The notes under the pieces are model-generated. The model saw only the letters and a list, made by a program, of their open reading frames with translations. It did no database searches and was not told the origin of the DNA. From Phycisphaerae bacterium (GTDB lineage: Bacteria > Planctomycetota > Phycisphaerae > SM23-33): a DNA stretch of 8,272 nt. Both the position numbers and the translations under genes were made by a program. The stretch is taken from positions 368 to 8,639 of the forward strand of contig JASLZV010000058.1 of assembly GCA_030754715.1 (NCBI GenBank), given 5' to 3'. Below, in pieces: positions 1 to 5,309 of this stretch (within the stretch, counting starts at the first letter, position 1; each line of letters starts with the position of its first letter).

Positions 1-191
1 GAGCAAAGCGGAAGCGGTACGCCGAAGGCGGAAGCCTTGAGCACCGGCCAGACGCCGCGGCCGCCAAGATGCCGCTCCACAAACTCCTGCGACACGACAA
101 CCGACAGCACGCCGGCCACGAAAAAACCGAACAACAAATACGGGGCCATCTCGATCAGCACGGCCCAGAAATCAGCCGGAATGTTCACCAA
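1..191 (-). CDS. SO_0444-type Cu/Zn efflux permease, N-terminal fragment (runs off left edge)
   Basis: The reverse strand encodes the first 60-odd residues of a multi-pass permease; the rest lies beyond position 1. Reading from GTG at 188 (or TTG at 191), I see a hydrophobic helix containing EMAPYLLFGFFVAG, then VERHLGGRGVWPVLKA and AFGVPLPLC just before the edge. This order (helix, HLGGRG loop, then a PLPLC segment that normally continues into a Cys-Ser-Cys motif) matches the SO_0444 permease group, annotated as Cu/Zn efflux transporters and related to the ArsP/DUF318 permeases. The start is uncertain. An AGGAGG lies about 20 bases upstream of TTG 191, too far for a normal site, and the frame stays open upstream into the preceding gene. 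It begins within a few bases of the end of the TIGR02757 gene, so the two are probably cotranscribed. Metal specificity cannot be read from this fragment. Confidence 0.8.
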   Translation of the reverse strand, partial: MVNIPADFWAVLIEMAPYLLFGFFVAGVLSVVVSQEFVERHLGGRGVWPVLKASAFGVPLPLC

Positions 192-195
192 CCAT

Positions 196-1011
196 TCAAG
201 TACAGGCTTTTCCTCCTGCTGTGCAACTATCAAGGAAAGCAGGAATATCCATGTCGTGACGAATGCCCAGCCGCGTCAGTGCGAAGTCGTACCGCACCGG
301 ATCACCTGGCGCGATTTGCCTGAAGGCTTTTGTAACCTCCAGAGCGGTGTGACCGTCGGCTGACTTGCGCCCCGTCATGCCCAATCGCAAGGCGATCTTG
401 TGCATGTGCGTGTCCAGCGGGACGATCAGTCTATCCGGCTCCACTGACGCCCAGCCGCCCGGGTCCACCTCGTCGCTGCGAACCAGCCAACGTAGCATTA
501 GGTTCAATCGCTTGCAGGCACTGCCGCGGGCAGGATCCGGCAGCAGGTGGCCGCAATCGCCTTCAGCCGCTTCCGTGATCCGCCCGACAAATGCCTGTAT
601 CGCCGGAAGAACCGTTTCATCTTCAGATTTGACGCCCCCGTCAAAACATGCACCAAGCGACCCGGATTCCCGGATCACCCGTCTTGCGCCCAGCAGCATT
701 GCCGCGACGTGTTGTCCCGTATTGAAGCGATGCCTGAACCCCCTCAGCGACCGCCGCAGCCGCCGGGGGGCTGCGTCCGGCAGATACACAGCCGGTCTGG
801 GCCCCAGCATATCCAGCACCACCGAGACGCTTGCGAGTATCTGCTTCACTCGCCCATAGGCCAACGAACTGGCCACCAGGGCGACAACTTCCCGGTCGCG
901 GGCGCACCGGTAACCGTAGAGAAACTCCAGCGGGTCGGGGTGAACGTACTTCCGCCGGGTGAGGTCTCGATATAGCCGTTCCAATACGCCGATATGTTCC
1001 TGTAGTGCCAT
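196..1011 (-). CDS. TIGR02757 (DUF2400) family protein
   Basis: A complete 271-residue protein when started at ATG 1011; a TTG at 1026 would add five residues. Neither start has a convincing Shine-Dalgarno site. Near the N-terminus it has the segment DPLEFLYGYRCARDREVVAL followed by ASSLAYGRVKQIL, which is the signature of TIGR02757. Towards the C-terminus it has a conserved acidic/histidine segment, IVPLDTHMHKIALRLG, then DPVRYDFALTRLGI. The length is normal for the family. It is a predicted soluble protein with no signal peptide or membrane segment. The LDTH...H region and the helical composition suggest a fold in the helix-hairpin-helix/DNA-glycosylase-like area, but that is my inference; the family has no established biochemical role that I know of. 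It lies 34 bases after the sulfite reductase stop and runs almost directly into the permease gene, within a leftward operon headed by perR. Confidence 0.88.
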   Translation of the reverse strand: MALQEHIGVLERLYRDLTRRKYVHPDPLEFLYGYRCARDREVVALVASSLAYGRVKQILASVSVVLDMLGPRPAVYLPDAAPRRLRRSLRGFRHRFNTGQHVAAMLLGARRVIRESGSLGACFDGGVKSEDETVLPAIQAFVGRITEAAEGDCGHLLPDPARGSACKRLNLMLRWLVRSDEVDPGGWASVEPDRLIVPLDTHMHKIALRLGMTGRKSADGHTALEVTKAFRQIAPGDPVRYDFALTRLGIRHDMDIPAFLDSCTAGGKACT

Positions 1012-1045
1012 AGGCACCGTCCCCAAAGGGCGTTGGCCGTACGCT

Positions 1046-1708
1046 TCACGCCGCGCCCACTGCCTGCTTCAGTGCGTCCAGGCCCAGCCGGTCGATCAGC
1101 CGGGCGAGACGCTCACGCGGCTTGGCGGTGGCCTTAAAGTACTCGATAATCTCGTCAACCAAAACGACGACTTCCTCATCGTTCAGGCCTTCCGTCAGTA
1201 AGTCCGCCATGCGTGGGCGGGCTCCGCCGCAGCCGCCTACCAGGACCGTCCACCCCTTGGCGGTTCCAAACAGGCCGATGTCCTTGAATCCTGTTTCCGC
1301 ACACTGGTTTTGGCAGCCACTGACGCCTATCTTCAACTTCTCGGGCAACTTCAGTCCGTGATACTTCCCATCCAATTGCATGCCGAGGCCGAGGCTGTCT
1401 CGTATTCCGCGCTTGCAGAACGTCGTGCCAGGACAGGCTTTGATGCTGCGAACGCAAAGTCCCACAGCCGCGCCGGGACTCATGCCCAAATCCGCCCACA
1501 CAGCATCGAGGTCCTGTTCCTTCAGGCCGACTATGGCGATGCGGGCGGCAAGGGTGATCTTCAAGGCGGCATAGTTGTACTTTTCCGCCACGTCGGCGAT
1601 CTTGCGGAGTGTCTGGGGCGTCACAACCCCGCAGGGGATGTGCGGCGCTATGGCGTAGGTTTCCTTGTCACGCTGGATGATTGCACCCTTGTCTCCATCT
1701 TTCAGCAT
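1046..1708 (-). CDS. Low-molecular-weight siroheme sulfite/nitrite reductase-like protein
   Basis: A 220-residue protein resembling the small assimilatory-type sulfite reductase (P590) of Desulfovibrio, which reduces sulfite to sulfide with six electrons at a siroheme coupled to a [4Fe-4S] cluster. The cluster/siroheme motif is complete: C92-x5-C98 in ACPGTTFCKRG and C132-x3-C136 in SGCQNQC. The N-terminal 80 residues form the ferredoxin-like half (HIPCGVVTP, then ITLAARIAIVGL). At this length it is a single module, about half the size of the usual two-repeat assimilatory enzymes. There is no added ferredoxin domain, so an external electron donor is needed. ATG 1708 is preceded by AAAGGA at seven-base spacing. 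It starts 38 bases after the rubrerythrin stop, so it sits inside the peroxide-stress operon. Nitrite or other siroheme substrates remain possible. The protein should be cytoplasmic. Confidence 0.9.
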   Translation of the reverse strand: MLKDGDKGAIIQRDKETYAIAPHIPCGVVTPQTLRKIADVAEKYNYAALKITLAARIAIVGLKEQDLDAVWADLGMSPGAAVGLCVRSIKACPGTTFCKRGIRDSLGLGMQLDGKYHGLKLPEKLKIGVSGCQNQCAETGFKDIGLFGTAKGWTVLVGGCGGARPRMADLLTEGLNDEEVVVLVDEIIEYFKATAKPRERLARLIDRLGLDALKQAVGAA

Positions 1709-1746
1709 TATTGATTCCTTTCAGGCTCGCACAGTTTATCAACGGC

Positions 1747-2319
1747 TCACCAGTTCTCGCCCAGCAGTTCAAAATGCGCCTGCGGATGCGCGCATGCCGG
1801 GCAGATATCCACTGCCTCTGTCCCTTCGTGTAGATATCCGCAGTTGCGGCATCGCCACACGACGCGGGAAGCCTTCTTGAAAACCTTGCCATCGTCAATG
1901 TTCTTGGCCAGATCCAAATATCGCTTCTCGTGCTGCTTCTCAGCCACAGCGATGGATTCCATCGTCTTGCCGATCTCATCGAAACCTTCCTCCCGAGCCG
2001 TCGCGGAAAAGTCAGGATACATGGTCGTCCATTCGTAGTTCTCGCCCGCAGCCCCGGCCCTGAGATTGTCCGCCGTGCCGCCGATGACACCGAACGGGAA
2101 GGCGGCATTCACCTCAGCTTCGCCGCCGGTCATAAACTTAAACAGGCGTTTGGCGTGTTCCCTTTCCTGGTTGGCGGTCTCTTCGAATATGTCGGCGATC
2201 TGCACGTAGCCGTCCTTCCTGGCTTTGCTGGCAAAGTACGTGTAGCGATTGCGGGCCTGCGACTCGCCTGCGAAGGCCGCAGCCAGATTCTTTTCCGTCT
2301 TACTGCCTTTGAGTTCCAT
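1747..2319 (-). CDS. rbr: Rubrerythrin (NADH/rubredoxin-linked peroxide reductase)
   Basis: A 190-residue, complete rubrerythrin of usual length. It reduces hydrogen peroxide to water in the cytoplasm of anaerobes, taking electrons from rubredoxin or a similar donor. The N-terminal four-helix bundle carries the diiron ligands: E19 in AGESQARNRY, E52-R-E-H55, E93 and E96 in GENYEW, and E127-K-Q-H130. The C-terminal rubredoxin-like domain holds the Fe(Cys)4 site as C157-x2-C160 (CRNCGY) and C173-x2-C176 (CPAC). I start it at ATG 2319 because MELKGSKTEKNL is the standard N-terminus and an AGGCAGG lies about ten bases upstream; the frame stays open further upstream only by overlapping perR. Only seven bases separate it from the perR stop, the same perR-rbr order as in Desulfovibrio vulgaris. 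It is therefore almost surely transcribed from the perR promoter. Confidence 0.96.
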   Translation of the reverse strand: MELKGSKTEKNLAAAFAGESQARNRYTYFASKARKDGYVQIADIFEETANQEREHAKRLFKFMTGGEAEVNAAFPFGVIGGTADNLRAGAAGENYEWTTMYPDFSATAREEGFDEIGKTMESIAVAEKQHEKRYLDLAKNIDDGKVFKKASRVVWRCRNCGYLHEGTEAVDICPACAHPQAHFELLGENW

Positions 2320-2326
2320 GCGTCTG

Positions 2327-2758
2327 CTACCTGCCTTTCTGCGACCTTCCGGCCTTTCGGCACGCTTGACATAACCCTTCGAATTCCAGTTGATGACCAA
2401 GAATCTTGAACCCGTGTCCTTTCGCTGTGTCGTCGAGGTCCGGAAACGAGTCGGCGGGAATATCGCTGATCTTGCCGCACTTGACGCACCTAACGTGGTA
2501 GTGCCGGTGAAGCCCACCGTCGTATCGCCTCTGCCTGCAGCCAAGGCGGAGTTTCTTGATCAGCTTTGCCTGAGAAAGAATCTCAAGATTCCGGTACACC
2601 GTGCCCAGACTGATGTTGGGGAGTTTCCTGCGAATGCGCATGTAGACATCATCAGGGGTCGGGTGTCTGCCCGGCGTATGGAACTCTTCCAGGATGATCC
2701 GGCGCTGGCGAGTCATGCGAAGCAGCGGGACAGTGTCATCAGGGGGCTTAAATTTCAT
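2327..2758 (-). CDS. perR: PerR-type peroxide-sensing Fur family repressor
   Basis: A 143-residue Fur-family regulator. The winged helix covers about residues 12-80 (RQRRIILEEF, HPTPDDVYMRIRR, SLGTVYRNLEIL). The structural zinc site is complete: C91-x2-C94 and C130-x2-C133. Its regulatory metal ligands line up with those of Bacillus PerR at identical spacing: H32, D80, H86, H88 and D99 correspond to H37, D85, H91, H93 and D104. The aspartate at the last position is a PerR rather than Fur trait. In PerR proteins, iron-catalysed oxidation of two of the histidines by peroxide releases the repressor from DNA. ATG 2758 was chosen because the family N-terminus fits; the ribosome site is weak (AGGA, 12 bases away). 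It is the first gene of the operon, seven bases before rbr, with its own promoter and a possible operator, so autoregulation is likely. Confidence 0.93.
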   Translation of the reverse strand: MKFKPPDDTVPLLRMTRQRRIILEEFHTPGRHPTPDDVYMRIRRKLPNISLGTVYRNLEILSQAKLIKKLRLGCRQRRYDGGLHRHYHVRCVKCGKISDIPADSFPDLDDTAKGHGFKILGHQLEFEGLCQACRKAGRSQKGR

Positions 2759-2761
2759 ATT

Positions 2762-2777
2762 GATAACAGTTCCTATC
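2762..2777 (-). promoter_or_regulatory. Possible PerR operator (imperfect palindrome) in the perR leader
   Basis: On the reverse strand the sequence GATAGGAACTGTTATC has perfect 4-base GATA/TATC arms and one further matching pair inside. It lies between the predicted transcription start (about 2782) and the perR ATG, where a bound repressor would block transcription. It is reminiscent of a Fur/PerR box but does not match the 7-1-7 consensus closely, so binding by PerR is only an inference. Confidence 0.35.
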
Positions 2778-2788
2778 TCCGTCGCCCC

Positions 2789-2817
2789 ATACTACGGGTC
2801 CGATTCTTCGATATCAA
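2789..2817 (-). promoter_or_regulatory. Sigma-70-like promoter of the perR-rbr operon
   Basis: The reverse strand has TTGATA (-35, five of six consensus bases, 2817-2812), a 17-base spacer, and TAGTAT (-10, four of six, 2794-2789). Transcription would start near 2782, giving a leader of about 24 bases before the perR ATG. It lies between the sigma-factor stop and perR, so the operon need not depend on read-through from the sigma gene. Confidence 0.6.
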
Positions 2818-2877
2818 GGGGCGCCTGAGGATCACTTCGCCCGTCGAGGCCTAGGAGCAGCACGCCGTTTCGATACT

Positions 2878-3804
2878 CTATGCGGCCAGGTATTGTTCGT
2901 TCAGGGCTTCGCGGATCTTCGCCAGGGCTTCCTTCTGAATCTGTCGGACCCGTTCGTTGGTCAGCCCCACAATCTTGCCGACCTCGGCGAGCGTTTTGCG
3001 CTTGTCGCGACCAAACAGGCCGAACCGTTCGATCACGATAGTCCGCTCGACCACGGTCAGGTTGCTGCGGTTCTTCGCCAGGACCTCTCGCAGGTCGTCC
3101 ACCGCCGCGGCCCGTTGAATTTCGTGCCCGTGTGCGTCGTAGTCACTCCGCTGCATGTCCGGGTCATAGGGTACGCCGAAGCGGCTGTGGTACTGACCTG
3201 CCTTGCTGGCCATACGATTGAATCCCTTCAGGATCGCGCGGCATGCGTAGGTAGAGAATTTGAAGCCACGAAAGACGTCGAACCTGTCGATGGCCCGGAG
3301 CAACGCCATGCTGCCTTCGGAAATCAGTTCCGGGAAATCGACGTTGGGTATCCGTGTGCGTTTTGCCATCGTCACGACGAGACTCATGTTTGTGGCCACC
3401 AGGTCACCGAGGAGCTTTTGTGAGCGGTCGTGCCATTCCAGCATTGCCACTGCCCGCGACTTGATCGGGCGTTCCCGCTGCTTCTCGACCAGTTTGCTCA
3501 AGCGGAACCGGGCGTAATTGTATCGAAGGAAGAGTTTTGCCTCATCGGACTTGCAGAGCACCATGCGGCCGGGCGGCGCCTTGCTGGGCTCCTCGGACAC
3601 CTCCGGACAGAGCGCCCAACCGGGTGCCCTTACCCCCGGGCCGAAGAACTTGGCCTTGGCGCCGGCAGTGTCGAACGACGGATGGCACACAGGTTTGATA
3701 TTCATAGGGATCCTGTTGTAGCAATCCTGTTGTTGTTTCGTCAGTCCGCGGTCCTTGCGACGCCTCTGCGGCCTCACTTTTTGTGCCGTATAGCGTGCAA
3801 TCAT
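2878..3804 (-). CDS. Sigma-70 family RNA polymerase sigma factor (planctomycete-like)
   Basis: A 308-residue sigma factor that would direct RNA polymerase to a set of promoters. Residues about 87-200 are region 2: the LFLRYNYARFRLSKL helix, then DFPELISEGSMALLRAIDRF and FRGFKFSTYACRAILKGF, the -10 recognition part. Residues about 245-300 are region 4, with a helix-turn-helix LAEVGKIVGLTNERVRQIQK that should contact the -35 element. A normal region 3 is not evident between them. The first 86 residues are a basic, proline-rich arm with cysteines at 28, 40, 66 and 84. A YNY-type helix after a long divergent arm is something I associate with planctomycete sigma factors. ATG 3804 is supported by AAGGAG six bases upstream. 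The stop of a small damaged frame lies 20 bases upstream, and perR follows 119 bases downstream. Confidence 0.9.
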   Translation of the reverse strand: MIARYTAQKVRPQRRRKDRGLTKQQQDCYNRIPMNIKPVCHPSFDTAGAKAKFFGPGVRAPGWALCPEVSEEPSKAPPGRMVLCKSDEAKLFLRYNYARFRLSKLVEKQRERPIKSRAVAMLEWHDRSQKLLGDLVATNMSLVVTMAKRTRIPNVDFPELISEGSMALLRAIDRFDVFRGFKFSTYACRAILKGFNRMASKAGQYHSRFGVPYDPDMQRSDYDAHGHEIQRAAAVDDLREVLAKNRSNLTVVERTIVIERFGLFGRDKRKTLAEVGKIVGLTNERVRQIQKEALAKIREALNEQYLAA

Positions 3805-3824
3805 GTTATTCTCCTTCCTGTCAT

Positions 3825-4076
3825 CTAAGTACGGGACCAGGGCATGCCAACAATTACAGTTTTGCCACACACCTTTATTGTGGGCCAGGCCGTCTGGAAA
3901 GCCTTGATCTGGGTCAACTCACGAAAGTTCTCCGGAGTCCCGCCGGCGCTCATCATGAACGAGCGTCTGAACTCGTCCGTGGTGACCCAACCCCGGCAGG
4001 TCCCCGAAGGGATCCAGTCGGTAATGTCCTTTGCCCGTTATTCATAATAATAACTATTACTAATTTGATCTTCCAT
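3825..4076 (-). pseudogene. Small unrecognised reading frame upstream of the sigma gene, interrupted by an in-frame TAA
   Basis: The reverse strand has ATG 4076 preceded by GGAGGGG at six-base spacing, a strong ribosome site. The frame reads MEDQISNSYYYE, meets TAA at 4040-4038, and then stays open in the same frame for 70 more codons to TAG at 3827-3825. The 70-codon part looks like real protein: it contains DWIPSGTCRGWVTTDEFRR, SAGGTPENFRELTQIKAFQ and WPTIKVCGKTVIVG, with GC-rich third positions like the neighbouring genes. I do not recognise the family. It ends 20 bases before the sigma-factor start and runs the same way, so the two were probably cotranscribed. The simplest reading is a gene of about 83 residues broken by one substitution. 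Alternatives are a 12-residue leader peptide followed by a start I cannot find, initiation at internal ATG codons (residues 28-29 of the 70), or chance. Confidence 0.5.
4037..4054. repeat. AT-rich inverted repeat, possible operator
   Basis: GTTATT and AATAAC form a perfect 6-base inverted repeat around a 6-base spacer, in an AT-rich island within GC-rich DNA. It lies just downstream of a possible leftward promoter and over the start of the interrupted small frame, a suitable place for a repressor. The TAA that interrupts that frame is part of the right-hand arm (reverse strand). No known regulator is identified from the sequence. Confidence 0.35.
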
Positions 4077-4106
4077 ATTCTACCCCTCCGCGTTCTTTGA
4101 AGTCAA
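4077..4106 (-). promoter_or_regulatory. Candidate leftward promoter upstream of the sigma-factor gene
   Basis: The reverse strand has TTGACT (4106-4101), an 18-base spacer, and TAGAAT (4082-4077), a good match to the sigma-70 consensus. Transcription would start near 4070, giving a leader of about 265 bases before the sigma-factor ATG. It conflicts with translation from ATG 4076, because the start codon and its GGAGGGG site would lie outside the transcript. Either the true promoter is further upstream and this match is chance, or the small frame is not translated from 4076. Confidence 0.4.
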
Positions 4107-4180
4107 GGAATCTTAGAAAAAAAAGATGTCTTTCGGAAGGAGTACTTAAGTTGACGTAAGTCCAACAAAGGACCGGAGAT

Positions 4181-4450
4181 ATGAGCTATATTGCGAGTAT
4201 GTGGTGGGCATGGCACATTGCGGTGGGGGATCGCAGTAGCCGAAATACGGACGCGAAAGATTGTGAAGATTGATCAGGGCAGGCACAACGCTACTGGCTC
4301 TGTGTCCCATCGTGTGCCGAAAGGGTCAGCCGGATCATCGACGACGGCGGAGCCCGGTTGGTGGCCGACAATCTCTGCCAGGGACTGTGCGACTGCCTGG
4401 GTGCCTGTCCCGGGGGTGCCATCGCCAGCGAAGAGCGGACGGCCCCGCGC
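4181..4450 (+). pseudogene. Decayed two-[4Fe-4S] ferredoxin-like gene
   Basis: The remnant is readable only by switching frames. From about 4251 one frame reads TRKIVKID, the usual start of a class of bacterial ferredoxins in which KIVKID leads into CNGCGLCVP. At about 4290 one base is missing. The next frame then reads YWLCVPSCAE from 4292, followed by IIDDGGARLVADN and CQGLCDCLGACPGGAI to about 4420. The second cluster still has its C-x5-C-x3-C-P pattern. In the first cluster the initial two cysteines have become His and Tyr; the last two remain. The protein would have carried electrons between redox partners. A possible original start is ATG 4181 (AAAGGA eight bases upstream), but its frame stops at TGA 4271, so a further indel would be needed. 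The C-terminal part after about 4440 is not recognisable. It lies about 100 bases before another damaged gene. Confidence 0.72.
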
Positions 4451-4550
4451 CGCCTGTCCGGTTTGCCCCACCTTTTGAGGTTCTTGAACGTTTGCCTTGA
4501 AGGACATACACTTTCCTTCCAGAGATGTTTCAGATCCAGGGATAAAGGTC

Positions 4551-5183
4551 ATGGGCTGGTTCTACGAAATGCATCCCATCCGCCAGGCGCTGCTTGCGAC
4601 GCTCGGCACGTGGTTTGTGACGGCGATGGGCGCGGCGCTGGTGCTTTTCTCAAAGAAGTTCTCGCAGAAATGCCTGGACGCTTTGCTGGGCATGGCTGCA
4701 GGGGTGATGATCGCTGCCAGTTTCTGGAGCCTGTTAGCCCCGGCGATTGACATGTCCGTGAAATGCTATGGCGAGACTTGAAAATGGATTTCGCCGCTGG
4801 TGGATTTTCTGCTGGGAGCGGTAGCGCTGCGGATAACCGACCGAATCCTGCCGCACATACACCCCGGCTTGGTTGTGGCTGAGGGAATCAAGACATCCTG
4901 GCATCGCAGCACGCTGTTGGTGCTGGCGATTACCCTGCACAACATACCTGAGGGTTTGGCCGTGGGCGTGGCGTTCGGGGCGACCGCAAACTTGACAGGT
5001 GCTGCGAGGGCCAGCCAGATCGGCGCGGCCATCGCGTTAGCCATCGGTATAGGGCTGCAGAATTTCCCCGAAGGCACAGCCGTGGCGATGCCGCTGCGGC
5101 GGAAAGACAACGTGGACTTGGCTACCATGGGCGTCATTGTGGGCTTTGCCATCATGATGTCACTCGACGTGGCGTTGGGGTAG
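4551..5183 (+). pseudogene. ZIP family (ZupT/GufA-like) metal transporter, with an in-frame stop and an internal deletion
   Basis: ATG 4551 starts a typical GufA-like ZIP sequence: HPIRQALLATLGTWFVTAMG, then LDALLGMAAGVMIAASFWSL. TGA at 4779-4781 interrupts it, but the same frame continues without any shift into [38 protein letters not shown] and [19 protein letters not shown]. The HNIPEG and QNFPEG metal-binding helices are intact. Straight after PLRR comes [20 protein letters not shown], the family's last helix. The segment normally between them (two membrane helices including the VEE motif, roughly 65 residues) is absent. The reading frame holds about 209 residues against some 270 in the family. 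ZIP proteins import divalent metals such as zinc, iron or manganese across the inner membrane. Two independent lesions make function very unlikely. A chance loss by assembly error cannot explain both easily. Confidence 0.88.
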
Positions 5184-5309
5184 AGGGCTCTTGCCGCCAG
5201 GCACGGTAAGCGATAGCGAAATCCCGCGCGTCGCGGACGGTTCGGGTGGTTTGGCGGAATTCGCCGTCTTTCAGGTCGTCAGGCGGCATACAGTGATGCA
5301 GGAGAATTG

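Noticed and set aside
3783..4100. Forward-strand open frames over the sigma-factor upstream region
   Set aside because: They show no recognisable motif and no convincing ribosome site, and lie opposite the better supported leftward small frame.
4110..4140. Run of eight T on the reverse strand after CCTTCCGAAAGACATC as a terminator
   Set aside because: The only stem available is a three-base one that is not adjacent to the T-run, and no convincing leftward gene lies upstream of it in the window.
4779..4781. Recoding of TGA as tryptophan or selenocysteine in the ZIP gene
   Set aside because: TGA ends the sulfite reductase and TIGR02757 genes at the expected places, the position is a variable loop in ZIP proteins, and the gene also lacks an internal segment, so inactivation is simpler.
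5252..5268. GGCG-GAATT-CGCC hairpin between the ZIP remnant and dsbD as a terminator
   Set aside because: The stem is only four bases and no T-run follows, so it is within chance expectation in GC-rich DNA.
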